64,000 bases of DNA from Rhodospirillaceae bacterium (GTDB lineage: Bacteria; Pseudomonadota; Alphaproteobacteria; Rhodospirillales; Rhodospirillaceae): positions 1 through 64,000 of the forward strand of contig CANJSF010000018.1 in NCBI GenBank assembly GCA_947476925.1. The letters run 5' to 3'. The position numbers and the translations under genes were made by a program. The notes under the pieces were generated by a model. The model was not told where the DNA came from. It ran no database searches and was given only the letters and a program-made list of their open reading frames with translations. The number at the start of each line of letters is the position of its first letter. The first letter of the stretch is position 1. Below, piece after piece: positions 26,190-34,468 of the stretch.

Positions 26190-27587
26190 ATGGTGGAGCG
26201 TCGCGACGTATTGAAAAGTGTGGCAATGGGCGCAGCAGGACTGACGGCGATGAACGGCAATCAGGCGAGCGCCAAATCGAGCAACACCATCGAACTGAAA
26301 ACGCAAAAAACGTATCCCGGCGTCGAGGGCAAGATGCTGGTGAATAAGCCGCGCGCCATGGCCATTATGGAGCAATACAAAATTGATGGCCTGATCGCGC
26401 TGAACCCGATCAACGTTTACTACCTGACCAACACCACACCGACGATGACCAAGTTCCGCAGCGACATTGGCGGCCTGGCCACCTTCGCGCGCGACCCTAC
26501 GCAACCAAGCTTCCTAATCACGAGCAACGCGCAAGCCTGGGATATTGTGAATGGCGATCGCGAAGTGCCCGAGTTGATTACGTATTCAGGCGCCGCCAAT
26601 TGGGACGACTACACCAACGCGACGCCCGAGCAAAAGAAAACCGAACCGAAAGCCACGAAGGGCGGCTACGCGGTACGCAAAGGTGTGGCGCTGACGCCGC
26701 GCGAGCAACGCTGGGCAGACGCGCAAATCAAATACAATGCGACAGCTACCGCTGGGCCTGCGTGGGCCATTGTCAAAGCCTTGAAGGCCTCGGGCCTAAC
26801 AAAAGGGCGCATTGCGGTTGATGACATGCGCATTAAGTACATGCTCGATGAAATCGGCTTTGGGGGCATTACCATCGTGCCCGGCGAGAATATTTTCCGC
26901 TACATCCGCATGGTCAAAAGCGAACCCGAAATCGCATTGATGCGTATCGCCGGGTTTAACAACGGCATCGCGTCGATGAATACGATTAAGGCCATCGAAA
27001 AAGGTATGCGGTTTGGCGAAATCGAAGATCGCTTTCGCGCCGAGTGCGCCGCTCTGGGCAGCGAAATGACATCATTTCTGGCGGGCGTAACCATCGGGCT
27101 TTTTCCCGATGGCCAGGCTGTACCGGGCAAAGCATTTCTCATCGATGCGGTCAGCCACTTCCGCCAATACCACGGCGACTTCTCGCGCACTGTGTGCATC
27201 GGCGAGCCGCCCAAAGATGTGCTGGCGCGCGCCAAAGCCAACAAGGCCGGTCGCGATGCCGTACACGCTGCCATCAAACCCGGCGTCAAGTTCTCGGAAC
27301 TAACGAAAATTGGCTTTGAAACACAAGTCAAAGCCGGCATGCCGCGTGAGATCCTGATCGTCAGCCCGCATACACTGGGCCTCGAGCACGGCGACAGCCC
27401 GTTCCGTATCGAAGGGCCCTACAGCAAGCCCGTTGATCATGTGCTGGAAGAGAACATGGTGCTGACGGTCGACCTGCCGTACATTGAGGTGGGCTGGGGT
27501 GCGGGCCACAACGAAGACCTGATCCGCGTCACCAAAACCGGCTTTGAATATTTCAATACGCTCAGCGAGCCGCTCGAGGTCGTTTAG
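26190..27587 (+). CDS. Tat-exported M24-family metallopeptidase (Xaa-Pro dipeptidase-like)
   Basis: I start at ATG 26190, preceded by GGGAGG, which yields a Tat-type signal (VERRDVLKSVAMGAAGLTA); the frame back to 25920 overlaps frmA and is rejected. The 465-residue protein has a creatinase N-domain and a pita-bread C-domain. The metal ligands can be placed: Asp in FLIDAV, Asp in YHGDFSRT, His in SPHTLGLEHG, Glu in VDLPYIEVG and Glu in GHNEDLIRVT. It likely cleaves Xaa-Pro or a related amide in the periplasm. It converges with the TonB receptor gene, the two stop codons overlapping. Confidence 0.85.
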   Translation: MVERRDVLKSVAMGAAGLTAMNGNQASAKSSNTIELKTQKTYPGVEGKMLVNKPRAMAIMEQYKIDGLIALNPINVYYLTNTTPTMTKFRSDIGGLATFARDPTQPSFLITSNAQAWDIVNGDREVPELITYSGAANWDDYTNATPEQKKTEPKATKGGYAVRKGVALTPREQRWADAQIKYNATATAGPAWAIVKALKASGLTKGRIAVDDMRIKYMLDEIGFGGITIVPGENIFRYIRMVKSEPEIALMRIAGFNNGIASMNTIKAIEKGMRFGEIEDRFRAECAALGSEMTSFLAGVTIGLFPDGQAVPGKAFLIDAVSHFRQYHGDFSRTVCIGEPPKDVLARAKANKAGRDAVHAAIKPGVKFSELTKIGFETQVKAGMPREILIVSPHTLGLEHGDSPFRIEGPYSKPVDHVLEENMVLTVDLPYIEVGWGAGHNEDLIRVTKTGFEYFNTLSEPLEVV

Positions 27588-29800
27588 AAAATTCCGCGTA
27601 ACGTTAAGGCAATCGCGCGGTCGAAGATCGCAATGCGGTTCTCGGTCCGGAACAATGGTGAGAACCCGCGATTGCCGGTGAACGTCGCGCGGTCGCGTGC
27701 GGCCCCGCTGCGGAGGAGTCGCCGAACTTCCAGTTTGGCTTTAATGCCGCGGAAAACATTCGCTTCGACAAAGGCTGTGCCGTCGAATTTACGATTGAGG
27801 GTTTGGGTAAATCCGATATCGGATGAATAACGCAGGCCTTCGTCATCGAAGGACGCGCCGTAAGACACATCATGCCAACTCGTGTCATGGCGAAAGCCAA
27901 ATGAGTATGCGTGATCTGGGTAGTCTTGGAATTTCGACCGCGCGCCGGTAAACGCGTCAGTGAAGTTTGAGTGGCGATACAATGCCGTTGCGTTGACAAC
28001 GACGCCGGGCAAACCCAAATCACCCAGCCGCACGCTGGCCTTTGCCTCTACGCCATAGGCACGCGCCGCACCGACATTGCCGACAGCCGAGACATCCTTC
28101 TTGGGGCCAAAGGGAATGCTGTCGATGTGATCGCTGATGTCGTTATAGAACAACTTCGCCGACACGACGCCGCCATCACGCCCTAAGCGGCGTTCGTAGG
28201 TCATTGCGTATTCCCATGATTTCTCGGGAACGAGATTGGGATTGCCCGCATTCACCACGTCGGGCCGACTATCGTCTGGCTCAAACGTGGCAACGAAATT
28301 TGCGAAATCAAGCTGGCTGACTGTACGATTAACTGACCCACGCAGCTGGTTTAACGGCGCCAAGTCATAGCGCACGTCGAGCCCGGGACGCGGGTAAAAC
28401 AGCGAGCGACGATTATTGACGTCGGGCCCACTTTGATTGAGCCGCGAATACTCCGCCTCAATGCGTGCATCGACGAAAAGCTTCTCGGTCGCCTGCCACG
28501 ACAAACTGGAAAACGGCTCGAACCGCGTTTCGCGTATTTTAGAAACGGCATTGAACAACTTTAGCGGTTGCAAATTTCCCGCCGGATCAGCGGATGCCTT
28601 CACAGCTTTGTTTAACGTGTTGATGGCCGTTTCACCACCCGCTTCAGCCTTAATCGTGTCGGAGACTGACCACTTGTACGAACCCCGTACAATTTTTTCA
28701 GAGTTTGAACGGTTTTCATTTTGCAACTGCACTAGAATTTCACGTGCGCCAGCGGCCGTAATTTTGAACGGGCTGACGCGATCAAACGTGCCATGCGTGT
28801 AAACAAACAGCCCTTTGAACTGACCGCCACCTGTAAAATCGTGCGAGTAGTCGCCGCCAACTTCCCACGTTTTTTCTGCCGTATCACGCTCGCGGTTATC
28901 GAGGCGTAAGAACGTCAGCGCGTTTCCATTGAGTGCGTTTTGATACGAGGGCTGCTTTTCAAGGTTGTTCTTGTCGCTATAACGTCCGTTGAGCGCAAGT
29001 TTGTCGCCGTTCGAGAAACCGTAATTCGCACCGCCGGTGAGAATTTGTTCATCAGTGAATGTGTCGTTAAGTTCGAATTGGCGTTGATATGGCAGACCGG
29101 TGAGCGCGAAATAATTTTCAGTTCTGTCGCGTTGCAAAAAACTCGGAGCCTCTTGGACCGCTATGTTGTAACTCAACGCGCCAAGGGTTGCAGAATAACT
29201 GACCCGACCGCCCCATAAATAATGGCCGCCCGTATAGCTTGTGAGGCCGCCTTCCCACGAGCCCGAGCCGGTTGCGCCTTTGGTCACAACGTTCACGACC
29301 AACCCTTCACTGCGGACATCAAGCCCAGGGACTGCGCCGCGAATGACTTCGACGCGTTCAACTTGGCGGGCTTGGATGCGTTGCAAAGATGCTCCGGTAT
29401 CATTGGTCTTGCCGGAGAGGCGTTCGCCGTTCACCAGAATCTGTTCGCCGCCCGATCCAAATCCGCGCTTCTCGGTTTGATTGAATGAGCCGCCAGGGAC
29501 AAAGCCGCCGTTGTCAAAATTCAAAAGATCTTGGATGCCCGGAATGCGCTTGAGAATATCAACGGCTGTCACGGCACTAAACTGAGCAAAATACTCCGGC
29601 CCATAAATGACGCGCGTGCCGTCGTCAGACATGCGCACACCTGCGACATTGGTGGGCGGCTGCTGATTGTCTTGCGCGGTAGCAATGGTCGACAACGAGG
29701 GGTTGGCGAGAGCGCCAAACACCACAATCATCGCAAACAAATGTCGCGATCGACCGGCGCTCATTTTGAAGGGAGGAACCAACACGACAACCTTGCCCAC
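27584..29800 (-). CDS. TonB-dependent outer-membrane receptor, first (short) type
   Basis: The 738-residue frame contains a plug domain (AVDILKRIPGIQDLL, GSGGEQILVNGERLSG, ERVEVIRGAVPGLDVRSEGL, NVVTKGA) and a 22-strand barrel ending in an aromatic residue (LTLRGIF). The start is either GTG 29800 or ATG 29764 (MSAGRSRHLFAMIVVFGALA); the second gives the better signal peptide. It lacks the EEIVVTARKR box of the two other receptors here and belongs to a different subfamily. Substrate is unknown; siderophores and oligomers are typical ligands. The stop overlaps that of the convergent M24 gene. Confidence 0.85.
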   Translation of the reverse strand: MGKVVVLVPPFKMSAGRSRHLFAMIVVFGALANPSLSTIATAQDNQQPPTNVAGVRMSDDGTRVIYGPEYFAQFSAVTAVDILKRIPGIQDLLNFDNGGFVPGGSFNQTEKRGFGSGGEQILVNGERLSGKTNDTGASLQRIQARQVERVEVIRGAVPGLDVRSEGLVVNVVTKGATGSGSWEGGLTSYTGGHYLWGGRVSYSATLGALSYNIAVQEAPSFLQRDRTENYFALTGLPYQRQFELNDTFTDEQILTGGANYGFSNGDKLALNGRYSDKNNLEKQPSYQNALNGNALTFLRLDNRERDTAEKTWEVGGDYSHDFTGGGQFKGLFVYTHGTFDRVSPFKITAAGAREILVQLQNENRSNSEKIVRGSYKWSVSDTIKAEAGGETAINTLNKAVKASADPAGNLQPLKLFNAVSKIRETRFEPFSSLSWQATEKLFVDARIEAEYSRLNQSGPDVNNRRSLFYPRPGLDVRYDLAPLNQLRGSVNRTVSQLDFANFVATFEPDDSRPDVVNAGNPNLVPEKSWEYAMTYERRLGRDGGVVSAKLFYNDISDHIDSIPFGPKKDVSAVGNVGAARAYGVEAKASVRLGDLGLPGVVVNATALYRHSNFTDAFTGARSKFQDYPDHAYSFGFRHDTSWHDVSYGASFDDEGLRYSSDIGFTQTLNRKFDGTAFVEANVFRGIKAKLEVRRLLRSGAARDRATFTGNRGFSPLFRTENRIAIFDRAIALTLRGIF

Positions 29801-29888
29801 CAGGACATTTACAATTGTAGTTAGAGTGAGCCCGAGTCAAACCACAACTGGGGGCCCTCGATCATCGCCATCTTTCAATCGGCGCTGA

Positions 29889-30008
29889 TCAAGATTGAGT
29901 CCCATAAAGGACAATCAAGATCACGACGACAACGATGCAACCCATGATCCAGAGCGGGACAGGATCGCGGGGCTTGACGATTTCTGGCGACTGTTGCGGA
30001 TTGGTCAC
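29889..30008 (-). CDS. Putative 39-aa single-pass membrane protein
   Basis: A short frame starts at GTG 30008 (MTNPQQSPEIVKPRDPVPLW) and ends with TGA at 29889-29891. The second half is one strongly hydrophobic segment, IMGCIVVVVILIVLYG, after a Pro/charged N-terminus. The composition looks like a genuine short membrane protein rather than chance. There is no clear ribosome-binding site. It fills part of the 436-base gap between two TonB receptor genes; I see nothing else certain in that gap. Confidence 0.45.
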   Translation of the reverse strand: MTNPQQSPEIVKPRDPVPLWIMGCIVVVVILIVLYGTQS

Positions 30009-30237
30009 AGCGATTTCTTGCCCGATTGATATTGCTTGAAGCCAAGCGATGCCTAGCGAATAGCGTTATATACACTAATTATATCGTCGATCAGATGGCT
30101 GCAACAAAGGCCCGTGACATTTTTGCCCGTCCATTTAACGAACGAAACTGCCCTAGCCCCTAGTATCGTTACTGGCGGTAGGCCATTTTGATCATGAGTG
30201 TTGCAGTTTTCTGGCACTTTATTTGGGGTATAAAACG

Positions 30238-32646
30238 ATGAAATTATTTAACCGCGCGCTGCTGGGCTCGACTGCAGCGGTGCTCGCTTTTACGGCAGCT
30301 CCCGCTTGGGCGCAGAATAACAACGGCATTCTTGAAGAAATCGTGGTTACGGCACGTAAACGTGACGAAAAATTGTTCGAAATTCCCGTCGCGGTCTCGG
30401 CCCTGTCAGCCGATGCGCTTGAAAAAGCAGGCATTAGCAATCCGAACCAGCTTTCCGACTTCGTCTCGGGGCTTGATTTCGTGACTTATGACTTCGGCGG
30501 TCGTAACTCACCCAACATCCGAATTCGCGGCATGATCCAACAGATCATCACGCCATCAACACAAGTCGGCGCATTGTTTTGGGACGGCGCTTACGTCGGC
30601 GGCGGCGGCGGCTTTATGCCCATCGGCGACTTGCAGCGCGTCGAAGTAATCAAGGGCCCACAAACAGCCTATTTCGGACGCAATACGTTCTCTGGGGCGG
30701 TCAATTACATCCCCACACTGCCTGGCGACAAATGGGAAGGCAAAGTTGCGGCCGGCTTCTCACCCAGCTATCACGACAAAGCCGACATCAGCGGCGCAAT
30801 CGGCGGCCCAATTACTGAAAAAGTCGGCATCCGCGTTGCAGGCGCATACACAAAGAGCGGCGGTGACTGGAGCTTTAAAGACGGCCAGCCCTTCGGCCAG
30901 TTTAAAGACACCTCGTTCTCCGGAACGATGACCGCGAACCCCAGCGACAATTTGCGCTTGAAGGTGACGGGCTACTACACAACGTCCGATGACACGACAA
31001 CGGGCACCTCGCAGCGCGCAACTTCACTGCCAGGCCAATGTAATCTGACGAAATCTGGCCAATATTTGAACGTGGCCAATGGCGTGCGCACTCCGTTTAC
31101 TGTCAACTTGGCGAACCTGACCATCGCAACCTTCTGCGGCGTTTTCCCCGAAGCCAATGCTTTGGAATTCCCAGTCACGCGTTTCCCGACAGCGGCACAG
31201 ATGTTAAACGGCGTGGCTGGTTTCAATTCATTGACAACATTGAACCCGCGCTCCGAGAAGTACGGAATTATCCGCAAGCCAAAGGGCGGATTGGGCGGCT
31301 GGAACCAAACCTACCGCATTCAGTTCAGCGGAGATTATGACATCGCCGGCCATACCATTTCTGTCCTTGGTTCACGCTCCAATACAGGCACGACGACCCG
31401 TCTTGACCAGTTCTTCGGTATTCCGTCTGCGCCGATTACAGCCTCGATCCTCTCGACTGGCCTCGAAATCTTCCAGCGTGAGTTCTATTACGAGACACGC
31501 GTCACGTCGCCGCAAGACCAACGATTCCGCTACATGGTGGGGGTCAGCGACTACAACCAGCATTACGGAAACTTTGTTGACTCGGCGCGGCCGTCACCTG
31601 TCGACCGCCAAGTCAACAAGACGTTTGGTGCGTTTGCGGCACTCGATTACGACATCACCGACCAACTCACCGCTTCTCTTGAAACGCGCTACACAAAAGA
31701 ATCGTCTTTGGCTGTTGAGTTCGGCGATCCACGTTTGGCGTGCGGTTTGGTGCTGATTTGTAACTCACTCAACAAATACGATGACGTTATTCCCCGCGCG
31801 ATCCTGACCTACAAACCTTTCAGTGGGACAACCGTTTACGCCAGCTACTCGTATAGCTCACTGTTGGGCTTGGCGACGCAGGCGCGGTTCATCAACAGCA
31901 TCGACCCCACCATCATTCCTGCCAGCGCGTTGGCAGCAATTGGTGACTACACGGCGCCACAAGAAAACACACAGTACGAATTAGGTTGGAAACAACAGGG
32001 CGATAAATGGAATGCCACGTTAGCGACATTCTATATCGATTGGAAAAACCAACCCTTCGCAGCCGTGATCTTCCTGCCAGGTGGTGCCGGCACGTCGTCG
32101 TTCCGCGGCCCTGGTCACTCGCGCTATAAGGGCTTTGATTTCGAAGGTAACTTGCAGGCCACTGATTGGCTGAGCTTGAATGCCCAAATTGGCTACTCGC
32201 ATGCCAAAATGGTCACCTTCTCCTCACGCGGCTCGGAAGAGCAATTCGTGCTGGGCTCGGGCGCGCTGTCCGTGGTGGCCGATGGGAACCCGATCCGCAG
32301 CCATGCCCCCTGGACGGGCTCGTTCAGCCCAACGATTACAGGGGCCTTGGGTGATCGCAACTGGTCGATCCGCGCCGACATCATTTATACGAGCTCGATG
32401 TGGACGGATTATTCCAAGCTCAATCTGAACCCGGATAGCACGCGCGTGAACGTGCGTGCCGATATCGACTTAACTGAGGCTGTTAAATTTGAGGTCTACG
32501 GTACAAATATTTTCAACGACCTCAGCTTCCCAAGCACGTCGAGCACGACAACGGGCCCAACACGTGGCGCGCTGGCGGACCGCAAGATCTTCACGGGCGT
32601 GATTCCAAAACGCAACGTCGGTGTGCGTGTGAACGCGAAGTTCTAA
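30238..32646 (+). CDS. TonB-dependent receptor with N-terminal TonB box, copy A
   Basis: I start at ATG 30238 after TTGGGGTATAAAACG rather than TTG 30223. The 802-residue protein has a signal peptide (KLFNRALLGSTAAVLAFTAA), a TonB box ILEEIVVTARKRDEKLFEIP, a plug (RVEVIKGPQTAYFGRNTFSGAVN) and a beta barrel ending NVGVRVNAKF. It imports a bulky ligand across the outer membrane using TonB energy. It is a clear paralogue of the receptor at 34469-36952; both share a two-Cys element (CNLTKSGQ to FCGVFP here). A strong terminator follows directly. Confidence 0.93.
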   Translation: MKLFNRALLGSTAAVLAFTAAPAWAQNNNGILEEIVVTARKRDEKLFEIPVAVSALSADALEKAGISNPNQLSDFVSGLDFVTYDFGGRNSPNIRIRGMIQQIITPSTQVGALFWDGAYVGGGGGFMPIGDLQRVEVIKGPQTAYFGRNTFSGAVNYIPTLPGDKWEGKVAAGFSPSYHDKADISGAIGGPITEKVGIRVAGAYTKSGGDWSFKDGQPFGQFKDTSFSGTMTANPSDNLRLKVTGYYTTSDDTTTGTSQRATSLPGQCNLTKSGQYLNVANGVRTPFTVNLANLTIATFCGVFPEANALEFPVTRFPTAAQMLNGVAGFNSLTTLNPRSEKYGIIRKPKGGLGGWNQTYRIQFSGDYDIAGHTISVLGSRSNTGTTTRLDQFFGIPSAPITASILSTGLEIFQREFYYETRVTSPQDQRFRYMVGVSDYNQHYGNFVDSARPSPVDRQVNKTFGAFAALDYDITDQLTASLETRYTKESSLAVEFGDPRLACGLVLICNSLNKYDDVIPRAILTYKPFSGTTVYASYSYSSLLGLATQARFINSIDPTIIPASALAAIGDYTAPQENTQYELGWKQQGDKWNATLATFYIDWKNQPFAAVIFLPGGAGTSSFRGPGHSRYKGFDFEGNLQATDWLSLNAQIGYSHAKMVTFSSRGSEEQFVLGSGALSVVADGNPIRSHAPWTGSFSPTITGALGDRNWSIRADIIYTSSMWTDYSKLNLNPDSTRVNVRADIDLTEAVKFEVYGTNIFNDLSFPSTSSTTTGPTRGALADRKIFTGVIPKRNVGVRVNAKF

Positions 32647-32676
32647 GCGCTTTGCAAAAAATACGATCAGCAGAAA

Positions 32677-32699
32677 GGGCCCCTCACGGGGCCCTTTTT
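32677..32699 (+). terminator. Intrinsic terminator after TonB receptor A
   Basis: GGGCCCC (32677-32683), loop TCAC, GGGGCCC (32688-32694) and then TTTTT: a 7-bp all-GC stem with a U-tract, 30 bases after the receptor stop codon. The flanking A and T runs extend the stem. Confidence 0.92.
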
Positions 32700-32911
32700 C
32701 ATTGAGGGCTTGGTTTAATTTCGTTTTCATGATCCCCCACATGCGAGGGACTGCTGCCCGGTGTAAATTCCCAACGCCAGACTGACGCATGAGATTGTCT
32801 ATCGGCGCGGTCCCGGCGGCGGATAGATTTACAGGGTGCAAACATCGCCGCATAATTGACTGGCTTGCGATTCGGGCGTTGCGCCTGAAACACTTTCACG
32901 GGAACCTCCTT

Positions 32912-33931
32912 ATGGCTGCGTTCTGCAAAAAATCGAAGCTCGGCCTGCTCCTGGTATCAACGCTCGTATGCTCATTCGCGTACATTCAAATGTCGGCAGC
33001 ATCGGCGGACCAACCGCTCATCACGGACTGCGACACCTGCCCTGTCATGGTGGTTCTGCCCGCGGGTTCCTTCGTGATGGGATCTGGGGCGGAAGAGCGC
33101 GAGCGCGAGAAAGTCCCAAAGCCGCCCAAGGTCCCATTCGACTTCGCTAAGTTTGAGCAGCCGCAGCACACGGTCGTATTTGCGAAACCTTTCGCGATTG
33201 GAAAGTATGAAATCACGCGCGGCCAGTACGCGCGTTTCATTTCTGAGACTGGATATCCAACCGGGCCGAAATGCTGGGCCTGGGACGCGAAAAGCGACAA
33301 TTACGCGGAAATGGCCGGGTGGGTGGTTCAGCAAGGGAAATCATGGAGAGATCCCGGTTTTCCGCAGACTGACGACCACCCTGTTGTGTGCGTCGACTTT
33401 GCGGAAGCGAAAGCATATGCCGACTGGCTTTCCAAAAAGACGGGGCAGACATATCGATTGCCGACAGAAGCAGAATGGGAATATGCCGCTCGCGGCGGCA
33501 CGTCGACAACGCGACCGTGGGGCAACGACATTGACGCGTCATGCAAATCAGCGAACGTCGCCGATGACAGCTTGGCGACGGTGCATCCGCGGCCGCAGAA
33601 TTATGCCGACTTCATTCCATTCAACTGCGACGACGGCATCATATTTACCGCACCCGTTGATCGGTTCACCGCAAATAATTTTGGCCTGTACAATGTGCTT
33701 GGTAATGCAGCCGAGTGGATCGATGACTGTTTTCACGAAAGTTATGATGGCGCTCCGACAGATGGTTCGGCCTGGCGCGATAATGATTGCAAGCTGGGTG
33801 CCGTAGTCCGCGGCGGCAGTTGGTTCAGCTTTCCTTGGACTGTGCGCTCGGCCCATCGCGTGCGCGGAGAAAACTTGGGCACACGATACGGGGCGACGGG
33901 ATTTCGTCTCGTGCGCGAAATCAAGAATTGA
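32912..33931 (+). CDS. Formylglycine-generating-enzyme-like (SUMF1 domain) exported protein
   Basis: I start at ATG 32912, giving a signal peptide (LGLLLVSTLVCSFAYIQMSA) and 339 residues. Hallmarks of the FGE-sulfatase fold are DCDTCPVMVVLPAGSFVMGS, FAIGKYEITRGQYARFI, YRLPTEAEWEYAARGG, FGLYNVLGNAAEWIDD and VRGGSWFSFP, with final GFRLVREI. The copper-binding cysteines of true formylglycine-generating enzymes, after the RGGS motif, are absent. It is therefore probably a fold relative, perhaps binding or scaffolding, and not a sulfatase activator. No sulfatase is in the window. A second member is at 42668-43621. Confidence 0.85.
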   Translation: MAAFCKKSKLGLLLVSTLVCSFAYIQMSAASADQPLITDCDTCPVMVVLPAGSFVMGSGAEEREREKVPKPPKVPFDFAKFEQPQHTVVFAKPFAIGKYEITRGQYARFISETGYPTGPKCWAWDAKSDNYAEMAGWVVQQGKSWRDPGFPQTDDHPVVCVDFAEAKAYADWLSKKTGQTYRLPTEAEWEYAARGGTSTTRPWGNDIDASCKSANVADDSLATVHPRPQNYADFIPFNCDDGIIFTAPVDRFTANNFGLYNVLGNAAEWIDDCFHESYDGAPTDGSAWRDNDCKLGAVVRGGSWFSFPWTVRSAHRVRGENLGTRYGATGFRLVREIKN

Positions 33932-34468
33932 GGCGACCGTTTAGCCGCAAACGCCTTTTGCAACCAAGCCCTTGCGAAGCGGACACCGAAGCCCTGGCAG
34001 ACTGAGACACCGCGCGAAGCCTTGACGGCTTAGCATCTCGTTACTGGTGAGGCCTATCACCCGCGTGAATGCGAAGCAGTAAGCAATCGGCATCAACACG
34101 ATCAGTAAAAATGGGCACCAGATAGGGCCCATTATTTTTTGAGTCGTTGGGCCGCATTGAGGCAAACCAATGAATAGAGTGACGAGTTTTGCTATTTCCA
34201 CCGAGCGTTACCAAAATGACACAGTGCGGTATTGGCCTGATATATATGGCTTCGCGATATGCGATAACGCTTGAGCCTTTAACTATGCTATAAATGCATA
34301 CCCGATTACATAGCCAACCTCAAAAGCTATTGTTACGGTCTTATTGAAACACTCATCCCTGCACTTTTTATCTTGCAATCAGGCTCGCCGTATCAGCGAC
34401 CGGAGAGCGGTAGGTGAGGGACAAAATTGCTCGGCCAATAAGTTTTAAATTTCTTGGGGGATAAAAAG
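33932..34468. other. Intergenic region upstream of TonB receptor B
   Basis: This 537-base stretch is AT-richer than its surroundings and contains a bidirectional terminator-like hairpin at 34110-34140. A minus-strand frame (33941-34201) runs through that hairpin, starts with GTG and resembles no family, so I do not call it. Bases 34142-34468 look like the promoter/leader region of the downstream receptor; I cannot fix a promoter. Confidence 0.5.
34110..34140. terminator. Bidirectional intrinsic terminator
   Basis: AATGGGC (34110-34116) pairs with GCCCATT (34127-34133), followed by ATTTTTT on the plus strand and preceded by AAAAA, which gives a U-tract on the minus strand. It lies about 180 bases after the FGE-like gene. 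Confidence 0.75.

Noticed and set aside
30214-30233. TGGCAC-like sigma54 promoter upstream of TonB receptor A
   Set aside because: The -12 element reads TTGGG rather than TTGC and the site would lie only a few bases before the ATG; TTGGGG is better read as the ribosome-binding leader.
32912-33931. True sulfatase-activating formylglycine-generating enzyme
   Set aside because: The copper-binding cysteines after the RGGS motif are missing and no sulfatase gene is present.
33941-34201. Minus-strand 86-codon frame in the intergenic region before TonB receptor B
   Set aside because: It starts with GTG, has no ribosome-binding site, runs through a bidirectional terminator and resembles no family.
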